A program made the translations under genes and the position numbers. This document shows, piece after piece, positions 15,753 through 23,743 of a stretch of 64,000 nt of DNA. This DNA comes from CAZSHG01 sp964459995 (GTDB lineage Bacteria; UBP14; UBA6098): NCBI GenBank assembly GCA_964459995.1, contig CAYWOR010000003.1, positions 1 through 64,000 on the forward strand, given 5' to 3'. Numbering within the stretch: position 1 is the stretch's first letter; each line of letters begins with the position of its first letter. The notes below the pieces were generated by a model. The model saw nothing but the letters and a program-made list of their open reading frames with translations, was not told the DNA's origin and made no database searches.

Positions 15753-17021
15753 TTATCCAATCCTCTTAGCGTTTAGTGAGAAGCTAATTACAAAGGTCGT
15801 TTTTTCGAAGGGCACACTTTCGAGCATTGTAAGTTTGCCGAAATGATATTCCTCGACAATCCTTTTCGCAAGCGAAAGCCCAAGCCCCCATCCGCGCTTT
15901 TTTGTCGTGTATCCCGGTTTGAATATTTTGTAGGCATTCCTCGTGATTATCCCCCTGCCGTTATCCGTAACGATAATTTGCACATGGTTGCCTTCAACAT
16001 CCTTGCGAGTAGCCACAGTTATTTTCCCGCCCTCTTTCGGAAGGGCTTCGAGAGAATTTCGAATGAGATTCTCCACAGCCCATGACAGGAGCAGGCGGTT
16101 TGCCATAATCAACGGAACAGAGTCATATTTTTCGATAATCTCCGTTCGATTCCCAATACTGGGGATTCTCTCACTGATATATCCAACGAGACCTTTAAGC
16201 AAATCATTCAAATCCGTGAGTTTTAGCTCGGGAACCGATCCGATCTGCCCGAACCGAACGACAATTCGATTGAGTATCTCGATATCCTCGTTGATTTTAT
16301 CGATAATATCGGATGGGTCTCTTCCGCTTTCGAATCTAATTCCCTTTTGATTGCATTTATTCAAATCGCTTCTCAGTAGTTCCGCCCAGCCCATTAGGCT
16401 GGAGATAGGCGTCCCGAGCTGATGCGCGGTTTCTTTAGCCATCCCAAGCCAGATATTCTGTTCCTCATAGTGCCGAAGACGATTATAACCGATATAATAC
16501 AGTGCGATGATTCCAGCAAGCATTATCAGCTCAAATAATGGCAGGTATCTGAGCCACTTCATATATTTCGATTCGCCGAAATGTATGAATCCCAATATCT
16601 TATTTGAATTTCCGACAAAAATCGGAATCGGCGCTTGAGAAGAATCCATCGCCTTCAGCCTCTTCCGAATATACTCCCGTGCCCTTTCAGTTGTGTCATT
16701 AGGCTCGATTGGCAAATTGCGCCAAAGAATTGGCATTCCTTCATTCGTAGTAAGTATCATTGGAAAAGTGCTTTTCTGAATAATCTCCTCGAAGATAATA
16801 TTCAGCTCCTCAGCGCCCACACTTCGAGTCGCGGCGAGAGACCATAAACGCGCATAGGCTCTCAGAACCCTTCGGTTATGGCTCGAAAGCTCCTTTTCGA
16901 CATAATCCGTATAAATATACATCCCGAAAACAAGCACAGCCGCGACCAGAACCGCGATAATCCTATAAAGATGAGGCAGACTTCGATAGGAAATACCGTA
17001 TTTAAACCTTTTGCGTTGCAT
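15753..17021 (-). CDS. Sensor histidine kinase, PorY-like
   Basis: A 422-residue membrane kinase: helix at about 18-38, an extracytoplasmic sensor region (40-157), a second helix (158-178), then the phospho-acceptor motif MAKETAHQLGTPISSLMGW with His200. The ATPase domain has the N box (ENLIRNSLEAL), G1 box (DNGRGI), F box (YKIFKPGYTTK) and G2 box (GWGLGLSLAKRIV). This H-box type is familiar from Bacteroidetes kinases. Its position 11 bp before porX makes it the likely cognate kinase, whereas in Porphyromonas gingivalis porY and porX are unlinked. It follows serS by 5 bp. Confidence 0.88.
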   Translation of the reverse strand: MQRKRFKYGISYRSLPHLYRIIAVLVAAVLVFGMYIYTDYVEKELSSHNRRVLRAYARLWSLAATRSVGAEELNIIFEEIIQKSTFPMILTTNEGMPILWRNLPIEPNDTTERAREYIRKRLKAMDSSQAPIPIFVGNSNKILGFIHFGESKYMKWLRYLPLFELIMLAGIIALYYIGYNRLRHYEEQNIWLGMAKETAHQLGTPISSLMGWAELLRSDLNKCNQKGIRFESGRDPSDIIDKINEDIEILNRIVVRFGQIGSVPELKLTDLNDLLKGLVGYISERIPSIGNRTEIIEKYDSVPLIMANRLLLSWAVENLIRNSLEALPKEGGKITVATRKDVEGNHVQIIVTDNGRGIITRNAYKIFKPGYTTKKRGWGLGLSLAKRIVEEYHFGKLTMLESVPFEKTTFVISFSLNAKRIG

Positions 17022-17026
17022 ATGCC

Positions 17027-18301
17027 TTAAAGGGCAATCTCCTCCTGTCCGCCTAAATAGGGCCTCAATACCTTGGGAATTACAATCGTCCCGCGCGAAG
17101 TTTGATTATTCTCCCAAAGCGATACCAAGAGCCTCGGAAGCGCTACACCACTGGCATTGAGTGTGTGCACGAATCTCAACGCTCCGCCGTCGTCGGGGCG
17201 AAATCGAATATTCGCCCTCCTCGACTGGAAATCGAGGAAATTTGTGCAACTGGAAACCTCCAGCCAACGCTGTTCACCGGCCGCCCAGATTTCCAAATCA
17301 TAGATTTTATGGGATGCGAAGGACATATCCCCCGTCGCAAGCAATTTCACTCGATAGGGCACTTCGAGAGTTCTGAGAACAAGCTCCGCCTCCTCGCGAA
17401 GCGTTTCATGCTCGGCAACAGAAGTCTCGGGAGCAACCAATTTCACAATTTCGACCTTATCGAACTGGTGAACGCGCAATAACCCACGTGTATCCGCGCC
17501 GTAAGAACCGGCCTCCCGTCGGAAATTCGCCGAAAAACCGGCATAATAAATCGGAAGATCGGACTCGGAAAGAATTTCGCCCGCGTGAAGATTTGTTACC
17601 GGCACCTCAGAGGTCGGAATTAGAAACAAGTCCTCGCTGGGAATATGATACATATCATCTTCCAGCTTGGGCAACTGCGCGGAGCCAATCATAGATTCGC
17701 GATTCGCCAGAAATGGCGGCTCGATCTCGATAAAGCCATGCGCGCGATGAATATCCATCATCAAAGCAACCAAAGCGCGCGACATCCGCGCACCATCGCC
17801 CCGAAGCAACGGAAATGCCCTTCCGGCAACCTTCGCGCCCCGCTCCATATCGAGAATCCCAAGCATGTTGCCAAGGTCGATATGGCCTCGCGGAGCAAAA
17901 TCGAACTCGGGAACCACCCCCCAATGCGAGATAATCGCATTATTTTCCTCGCCACCGACAGGAACATCATCCGAGGGATAATTCGGCACTCTAAGCATAA
18001 GCCTTTCGAACTCGATCTCGATATTCCTCTGCTCCTCTTCGAGAATTTTCACTTTATCCGAAAGTTCCTTGGCCTCAGCTTTCAACTCTTCTGCGGCAAC
18101 CGAATCGCCCCTTTTGAAAGCCTCGCCGACCTGTGCAGAGATGTCCTTTTGGTCATGGCGAAGATCGTCTGCGGCCTGCTGGGCTTCTCTTCTGCGCTCA
18201 TCGACCGCTATCAGCTCATCGATAATATTCGGCTCACGTTTGTTTATACACGCCTGCCGAACAAAATCTGCATTTTCGCGTATGAATTTTATGTCTAACA
18301 T
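17027..18301 (-). CDS. serS: Seryl-tRNA synthetase
   Basis: A 424-residue class II synthetase that charges tRNA-Ser and supplies the seryl-tRNA used for selenocysteine where present. The N-terminal coiled-coil arm covers about residues 25-105 (RREAQQAADDLRHDQKDI onward). The catalytic core has LIPTSEVPVTNLHAGE, motif 2 FRREAGSYGADTRGLLRVHQF, and motif 3 with the conserved arginine in ALPRLLVSLWENNQ, ending IPKVLRPYLGG. Length and motifs are normal. A GAGAGG sequence precedes the ATG. It is the first housekeeping gene of a tight series leading into the kinase, porX and tsaE genes. Confidence 0.95.
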   Translation of the reverse strand: MLDIKFIRENADFVRQACINKREPNIIDELIAVDERRREAQQAADDLRHDQKDISAQVGEAFKRGDSVAAEELKAEAKELSDKVKILEEEQRNIEIEFERLMLRVPNYPSDDVPVGGEENNAIISHWGVVPEFDFAPRGHIDLGNMLGILDMERGAKVAGRAFPLLRGDGARMSRALVALMMDIHRAHGFIEIEPPFLANRESMIGSAQLPKLEDDMYHIPSEDLFLIPTSEVPVTNLHAGEILSESDLPIYYAGFSANFRREAGSYGADTRGLLRVHQFDKVEIVKLVAPETSVAEHETLREEAELVLRTLEVPYRVKLLATGDMSFASHKIYDLEIWAAGEQRWLEVSSCTNFLDFQSRRANIRFRPDDGGALRFVHTLNASGVALPRLLVSLWENNQTSRGTIVIPKVLRPYLGGQEEIAL

Positions 18302-18313
18302 CGAACCTCTCGA

Positions 18314-19153
18314 TTATGAAACTCTGAACCTGATTGCACAATAGGGCGCCGAAGTCCCCTCGATACGGAATGTCAGCTTATTCTTGCCGCTTCCGAGTTT
18401 AACATCGAAAGTGCGCGCCTTTCCGGGGATAACCCCTCCGTCGTTTTCCCAAACCGATGTTCCGGAGATTGTCGTCTCCATCTTAATCCGTTTTGTTTCT
18501 TTGCCTTCCTGCTCGACTACGACAGTATAATGCTGTTTGCCCTTCATAGTTTCGCTGAAAGCGAGCCTCGACCAAAGAGTGAGCGTTCCGGAACCGGTAT
18601 ATTCGAAAACGACCGGCTTTTCGCGGGTTATCGTGTAATAGGTCGTCCGCGTGTCGCCTGTGATAAGCGAAAGCGACTCGCCGTAATTTGTTGGCGCGAT
18701 TGAGCTTGTCTTTTTTGTGAGATTATTCATCCGGACGTAAATCACCCTGTCCGAACGCACCTCGATTGTCCGCTCGCCCTTGCCAAGCTTTATCCTCTGC
18801 CCGAATGCGCCGGTAACGGGCACCGGCTTCCCCTCTTCGATGCTGATAGTGTATTTATCGGATATAGTGCCCGTAAACTTAACATCCTTGTATTTTTGCC
18901 CGTCGATATATATCGTAAAAACCCTTTCCTTAGCCTCAGGCGACCTTACGAGAAGCCTCACTGTCCGCGGCCCGGTCGTTTTCCAAACAATTGGGTTCTT
19001 TTTATCGACCTCATGATAGGTCCATTTCGTCTTATCTCCCACAAGATGGCCTTTGTCTCCCGCTTTCGAAGGAGCCATCCAATCGGCCGCAAGTGCGCTA
19101 ACCGCGATAAACAAACTCAACGCGATCATAGCGATCATCTTTGACAGTTTCAT
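18314..19153 (-). CDS. Secreted two-repeat beta-sandwich protein, unknown
   Basis: A 279-residue exported protein with a clear signal peptide (1-22, ending ALAADW); I do not recognise the family. It seems to contain two copies of a roughly 105-residue beta-rich module. Both share a pattern of K-x-P-I/V-V-W/F-x-x-T-G, then a T-V/L-R/T-L strand, a K-rich middle, a hairpin with FTGTIS or METTIS, a segment with V-T-G-A or V-I-P-G, and an ending K-L-G-S/K-G followed by a final strand (TIEVRSDR or LTFRIEGT). Carbohydrate- or protein-binding is possible but unsupported. It has a good ribosome site (GGAGGAAAA) and lies 12 bp before serS. Confidence 0.65.
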   Translation of the reverse strand: MKLSKMIAMIALSLFIAVSALAADWMAPSKAGDKGHLVGDKTKWTYHEVDKKNPIVWKTTGPRTVRLLVRSPEAKERVFTIYIDGQKYKDVKFTGTISDKYTISIEEGKPVPVTGAFGQRIKLGKGERTIEVRSDRVIYVRMNNLTKKTSSIAPTNYGESLSLITGDTRTTYYTITREKPVVFEYTGSGTLTLWSRLAFSETMKGKQHYTVVVEQEGKETKRIKMETTISGTSVWENDGGVIPGKARTFDVKLGSGKNKLTFRIEGTSAPYCAIRFRVS

Positions 19154-19189
19154 TTTTCCTCCAGTAATATTTAATTTACTATTCGTTGA

Positions 19190-20545
19190 TTATATTTCAC
19201 CATATTCTTCGAGTTTACGATACAAAGTCCGAAGGCCAATTCCGAGAATCTGCGCGGCACGCTTCTTATCGCCGGCAACATCCTTCAGAGTCTGCATAAT
19301 CGCCTGTTTCTCCAAATCGCGTATCGGAATACCCGCCACATCAGACACCTGTATGCATCTTCGCCCTAAAAGAGCATCGGGCACATTCGAAAGTATGCTG
19401 TCGCCGCTAAAAATCGCCATTTGCTCGAGAGCATGCTTAAGCTCGCGGACATTCCCCGGCCAATCGTGCTCCATGAAAATTTCCATCGCGTCTTCCGAAA
19501 GCCCCTCGAATTTCCTACCAAGGCGCACGGAAAGCTTGCCGAGGAAATTGTCGATAAGCAAAGGTATATCTTCCCTCCGCTCGCGAAGAGGCGGAAGCGC
19601 AATCGTAACCACTCGAAGCCTATATAAAAGGTCGCCACGGAACTCTTTCATCTCGACCGCTTCGTCGAGGTTACGGTTCGTCGATGAAATAACCCGCAGA
19701 TTTAGCTTCTTGGATTCGTGACCGCCAAGCCTCTCCACAGTGGCATTTTCGAGCACACGAAGAAGCTTGGGCTGAAGTCTCAACGGCACATCGCCGATCT
19801 CGTCGAGAACGATTGTCCCGCCGTCGGAAAGCTCGAATTTGCCCGGTCTGCTGTCCGTCGCACCCGTGAAAGCACCCTTCCGATAACCGAAAAGCTCGCT
19901 TTCCATAAGTGTTTCCGGAATAGCGGAGCAATTCACCTTCACCAATGGGCCTTCCGCGCGGCTCGAAAGCTTATGAATAGCGTCCGCGACAAGCTCTTTG
20001 CCTGTCCCGCTTTCGCCGGTAATCAGCACCGTGGAATCGATAGGCGCCGCCAGCCGAATCCGCTCAAAGACAGTCCTCATCGCGGCCGATTCGCCGATTA
20101 TCCCCTCAAAAGAGGAACCTGAGAATATTATATCCTCGAGTTCCTTCTTGCGTTTCTCCATATGCGAAATTTCGAGAGCCTTATCCACAAGCGCTCGTAT
20201 TCTGCGGATATCGACCGGTTTCGTTAGGTAATCGTATGCCCCCTGTTTCATCGCCGAAATCGCAGTATCCACAGAGCCATGACCGGTTACGAGGATTACT
20301 GTCGTTTTGCCGTCTTCCCTCGCTATTTGCAGAAGTTCAAGCCCGTCGATCTGCCCCGGAAGCATAAGGTCGGTTATCAGAAGATCGACATCGCCCTTTT
20401 CAAGCTTACGGACTCCCATCTCGCCGGTTTGTGCTGTGAGAATCTCTCTGCCGTCCGCCGCAAGAACCTCGGCCAAAGTCTCCAATTCCGCAGAGTCGTC
20501 CTCTACTATCAAGATTCTGTCTTTTTCGATATTATTCTCTGCCAT
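19190..20545 (-). CDS. Sigma-54-dependent response regulator (NtrC family)
   Basis: A 451-residue transcription activator. The receiver domain (about 10-125) has Asp59 in LLITDLMLP and Lys109 in YLTKPVD. The AAA+ domain (143-385) has Walker A GESGTGKE (177-184), an intact sigma-54 contact loop GAFTGA (224-229), Walker B GGTIVLDEIGD and the R-finger region RGDLLYRL. The C-terminus is a Fis-type helix-turn-helix (KRAAQILGIGLRTLYRKL). It should activate sigma-54 promoters when phosphorylated, most likely by the kinase encoded 25 bp upstream. AAGGA precedes the ATG. Confidence 0.93.
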   Translation of the reverse strand: MAENNIEKDRILIVEDDSAELETLAEVLAADGREILTAQTGEMGVRKLEKGDVDLLITDLMLPGQIDGLELLQIAREDGKTTVILVTGHGSVDTAISAMKQGAYDYLTKPVDIRRIRALVDKALEISHMEKRKKELEDIIFSGSSFEGIIGESAAMRTVFERIRLAAPIDSTVLITGESGTGKELVADAIHKLSSRAEGPLVKVNCSAIPETLMESELFGYRKGAFTGATDSRPGKFELSDGGTIVLDEIGDVPLRLQPKLLRVLENATVERLGGHESKKLNLRVISSTNRNLDEAVEMKEFRGDLLYRLRVVTIALPPLRERREDIPLLIDNFLGKLSVRLGRKFEGLSEDAMEIFMEHDWPGNVRELKHALEQMAIFSGDSILSNVPDALLGRRCIQVSDVAGIPIRDLEKQAIMQTLKDVAGDKKRAAQILGIGLRTLYRKLEEYGEI

Positions 20546-20570
20546 AATCCTTCTTTTCTATTATCATTAA

Positions 20571-21845
20571 TTATCTTCTCGGCAATGATACAGTGAAAGT
20601 TGTGCCCGCCCCAACTGTGCTTTCAACCCTTATACTTCCGCCATGATCCATCACAATTCGCCTGACAATCGCCAACCCGACACCAGTGCCATTCTCCTTG
20701 GTTGTTACATAAGGTTCGAAAATCTTGTCAAGCTTCTTCTTCTCGATTCCGCATCCGGTATCTTCCACCGCGATATGCACCCGCCGCGGCGTTTTCCATG
20801 CAGAAATAACGATGTTTCCGCCCCGAGGTGTCGCGTCGCGGGCGTTCAAAAGTAGATTTAGGAAAAGTTGCCGAAGCTGTTCCGAATCGCCGTGAACAGG
20901 CGGCAAATCCTCTTCAAGATTCACTTCGAGATGAATTCCCGCGCCCTCGACCTCCGGCCCGAAAAATTCCTCGATTTTTATCAGCAATTCACGAACATCG
21001 ACCTTCTTCAGCGACAATTTCGGCGGCCTCGCAAACCGAAGAAAACTCGTCAAAATCCCGTCCAAACGAATAACCTCGTTGCGGACACGATGGATTTTTT
21101 TCACCACCGCTTCTTCCTTATCGACAAGTTGCTCCTCGAGCAGTTGAACATTCATGTTTATGGTGTTCAAAGGGTTACGAATTTCGTGCGCGAGGCTTCC
21201 CGCAATCTCCCCCAAATACACAAGCCTGCTCTGACGTTCCATCTCACCACGAAGAAACTTCACACGCCTTAGCATAACAATAGAATATGTAATAGCGACA
21301 GAAATCAACCCAATTGCCAGCGCGAAAAGTATCCCGAGAAGATTCCCCGCCGAATCGGTAACCTTAGCAAGCTCCGGCGTGAGACCCTCCTGAGGAATCC
21401 CCGCGTGAAGATAGCGGTTGTCGGGCATCATTACGACGATATCGTAAACCGGTATCCGTATATTAGCGCCGGTCAGCACGCGCGGAAAAATGCCGACATC
21501 ATCGAATTTTGAGAAGGCCTTTGCCTCCTTCAATCCCATATTAAACACAACCCCGCCGTCCTTATCCGCCGCAACAAGGTAGATGAAGCCGTATTTTTCC
21601 ATCGTTCGACTGATTCGTGCGCGGTCGTTCGGCGAGATAAACCCCTGATTTAGCCGGTCGGAGATAAGCTCCCCCATCTCGCGAGTGTCGGTTAGCGCTT
21701 CGGAAAGCGTCGCTTCGAGAAGCGTATTCGAGAAATCGGACAAGAAAAATTTGCTGATAATATATGCCGCCGCGACAACAATAAGAAAGATTATCGCCGC
21801 ACGGATTGCGAGAGCAAGAAACCGTTTCCTGTCCTCGCGACGCAT
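20571..21845 (-). CDS. Sensor histidine kinase (NtrB/ZraS type)
   Basis: A 424-residue membrane kinase. Helices lie at about 12-31 and 170-192, enclosing an extracytoplasmic sensor region (about 32-169). The H box is LGEIAGSLAHEIRNPLNTI, and the ATPase domain has LRQLFLNLLLNARDATP (N box), VEDTGCGI (G1), and GTGVGLAIVRRIVMDHGG (G2). Its ATG overlaps the stop of the transporter gene (TGATG), so translation is coupled, and its gene precedes the NtrC-type regulator gene. The transporter-kinase-regulator order suggests that the signal is connected with phosphate or ion status; this is inferred from context only. Confidence 0.92.
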   Translation of the reverse strand: MRREDRKRFLALAIRAAIIFLIVVAAAYIISKFFLSDFSNTLLEATLSEALTDTREMGELISDRLNQGFISPNDRARISRTMEKYGFIYLVAADKDGGVVFNMGLKEAKAFSKFDDVGIFPRVLTGANIRIPVYDIVVMMPDNRYLHAGIPQEGLTPELAKVTDSAGNLLGILFALAIGLISVAITYSIVMLRRVKFLRGEMERQSRLVYLGEIAGSLAHEIRNPLNTINMNVQLLEEQLVDKEEAVVKKIHRVRNEVIRLDGILTSFLRFARPPKLSLKKVDVRELLIKIEEFFGPEVEGAGIHLEVNLEEDLPPVHGDSEQLRQLFLNLLLNARDATPRGGNIVISAWKTPRRVHIAVEDTGCGIEKKKLDKIFEPYVTTKENGTGVGLAIVRRIVMDHGGSIRVESTVGAGTTFTVSLPRR

Positions 21846-23467
21846 CAGACCTTCCCCATTATTGCATATGCGATGTGGGACACATGCACCGCGATTCGAG
21901 CCAAATCGTTGATTAGGTCGATATGAATAGCGCTTGTTTCGACAGAAAGTTTCACTCCGGCATGAAGCCTATCGATATGATTCCGGGTGAATCTTCGTTG
22001 CTTAACAACTAGTTCTTTTGTTGTTTCAATAATCTCGTGTGCAAGTTTTTCGTCGCGAAGGGGGATCGCATCCAAACCGCGCCGAAGTAGTGCTCGAATT
22101 TCATTGCTATATTCCTTAATCTCCGCCCAACCTTCGTCGGAAAAATAATAGCCCGCATCCATCCGCTTTTCCATATGCCGCGCGATGTCCTTGCTGATAA
22201 CATCGGCGATATGCTCCAACTCCAAAGTGAAGCTTAAAAGCTGTCGCTCGATAACAGCCTCGGATTTTGACAGTTCAGATTCGTTGAGTTTTGTAAGATA
22301 ATTTACAATATCCACCTGAAGCCTATCGACTTTGTCGTCGCGGGCGATAACATCGTAGAGTAGAGATTTGTCGTTTTGCCCAAGTGCAGTAAGTATATCC
22401 TCCATCATCGAAAGGACAATATCCCCTTGGCGCAAAACTTCTCTGGCCGCGCTCCCAAGAGCCGCAGGGGGATTCGAAAGCCATCGCGGATCGATATAAA
22501 TCGGTCGGAAAAACTCCTCGCCGGCTTTTTTGGGAACAAGAACATTCGAAGCCGAAGTAAGAAGTTTCGACAACGGCAGGAAAATCACCGACATCGTCAG
22601 GGCAAAAAGAGTGTGGACATGCGCAATCTGGCGTGCCGGCGAATTCGAGAGGAAGACCGCGGCGTCGATGTAATAATCAGCCAAAATGAGAACCAAAACA
22701 CCAACCGAAAGTCTCGACAAAAGCCCCGCGGTGGCCATTCGATAGCCGTTGGCCTTGCCCCGAGTCGCCCCCAAAAAGCCTATCCCGCTACTTCCGATAT
22801 TCGCGCCGACAATAAATGGAATCGCCGCTTCGATGCCGATGATATCGCTAAAAGCCAAGGTCAAAAGGACTCCTAAGACAACGGCGCTGGATTGAAATGC
22901 AAATGTCAGCACCGCCGCGACAATCACCGCGAAAAAGGGTGTTTGCCGGAAAAAATCGACGGTCGCAGGGAAAAATGGCTCCTTAGAGAGCGGACCCGCA
23001 CCGTTTGTGATAAGATGCATACCGAGAAAAACCAAACCGAATGAGAAGACAGCTTTGCCAATCTCCCTAACACGGCCGGAGGTCAAATCGAGAATCAAAT
23101 AGCCGGCCAGAAGCATAGCGGGCGCCCACTCGTGGATGCGAAAGGCGAGAAGCTGGACGGTAAGCGTCGTTCCGACACCGGCGCCGAGGATGATGCTTAT
23201 CGCCTCGTTCACGGCAAGAAGACCGGAATTCGCGAAGGCGACCAACATCAGCATAACAGCCCCCGAGGACTGCAAAGTCAGCGAAACGAGCATCCCGATG
23301 ACAAATCCGCGAAGATTGCTCTTCGTTAGCTGGGTAATTATCATCTTCAAACCCGCGCCGGCAAAGTCCTCCAGAGATTTCGTTACCTTTTTGATGCCAT
23401 AAAGAAAAAGTGCAACTCCGCCGAAAATCTCGAAAATCGAAAGTGTTATGTTAATCTCGTTTGCCAT
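21845..23467 (-). CDS. Na+/phosphate cotransporter (NptA/PF02690) with PhoU-like domain
   Basis: A 540-residue inner-membrane transporter. The first roughly 310 residues hold two inverted Na_Pi_cotrans repeats with the diagnostic motifs TLQSSGAVML and FQSSAVVLG, and eight or more membrane helices. Residues about 330-540 are a helical PhoU-like domain (REVLRQGDIVLSMMEDI; LSFTLELEHIADVISKDIA). Proteins of this layout import or export inorganic phosphate with sodium. The ATG has no Shine-Dalgarno sequence, and a -35/-10-like pair (TTGATA and TATAAA) ends 9 nt before it, so the message may be leaderless. It heads an operon with a histidine kinase and an NtrC-type regulator. Confidence 0.9.
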   Translation of the reverse strand: MANEINITLSIFEIFGGVALFLYGIKKVTKSLEDFAGAGLKMIITQLTKSNLRGFVIGMLVSLTLQSSGAVMLMLVAFANSGLLAVNEAISIILGAGVGTTLTVQLLAFRIHEWAPAMLLAGYLILDLTSGRVREIGKAVFSFGLVFLGMHLITNGAGPLSKEPFFPATVDFFRQTPFFAVIVAAVLTFAFQSSAVVLGVLLTLAFSDIIGIEAAIPFIVGANIGSSGIGFLGATRGKANGYRMATAGLLSRLSVGVLVLILADYYIDAAVFLSNSPARQIAHVHTLFALTMSVIFLPLSKLLTSASNVLVPKKAGEEFFRPIYIDPRWLSNPPAALGSAAREVLRQGDIVLSMMEDILTALGQNDKSLLYDVIARDDKVDRLQVDIVNYLTKLNESELSKSEAVIERQLLSFTLELEHIADVISKDIARHMEKRMDAGYYFSDEGWAEIKEYSNEIRALLRRGLDAIPLRDEKLAHEIIETTKELVVKQRRFTRNHIDRLHAGVKLSVETSAIHIDLINDLARIAVHVSHIAYAIMGKV

Positions 23468-23573
23468 TCTGACAAATTTATATAATTATTAAGTTAATAT
23501 CAAGTAATTTATGCTAATCTGTTGAAAATAAAAGAAATGCTTCGCAAACAGAGACTGGCATGGTCTGATTATT

Positions 23574-23597
23574 CAGTGTTACAAATTTGTAACACTG
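23574..23597. repeat. Perfect 24-bp palindrome CAGTGTTACAAA/TTTGTAACACTG
   Basis: The 24 bp are exactly self-complementary with no central gap. It lies in the gap between the Ntn-hydrolase gene stop and the transporter gene start, about 107 bp upstream of the transporter ATG, a position suited to a dimeric operator. It is not followed by a T tract, so a terminator role is less likely. Confidence 0.85.
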
Positions 23598-23643
23598 GTC
23601 GATTCGTTTAGTGTTGGCATTTGATGCAATTTTACACTAATAC

Positions 23644-23696
23644 ATGCAAATGTATTCGAATGTATTCAAATTTACACTAATCGAATACATTTGCAT
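23644..23696. repeat. 16-bp inverted repeat with 21-bp loop
   Basis: ATGCAAATGTATTCGA (23644-23659) is perfectly complementary to TCGAATACATTTGCAT (23681-23696). The loop contains TTTACACTAA, also present at 23631-23640, exactly 40 bp upstream. With the 24-bp palindrome nearby, this region is dense in dyad symmetry. Confidence 0.85.
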
Positions 23697-23743
23697 CGCT
23701 CTTGGAAGAATTGCACGAAGGAAAAAATCTGCTTCGGTCCCGA

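Noticed and set aside
23574..23597. Intrinsic terminator of the Ntn-hydrolase gene
   Set aside because: The 24-bp palindrome is AT-rich at its centre with no loop and no following T tract, and it lies about 150 bp past the stop; an operator or repeat is more likely.
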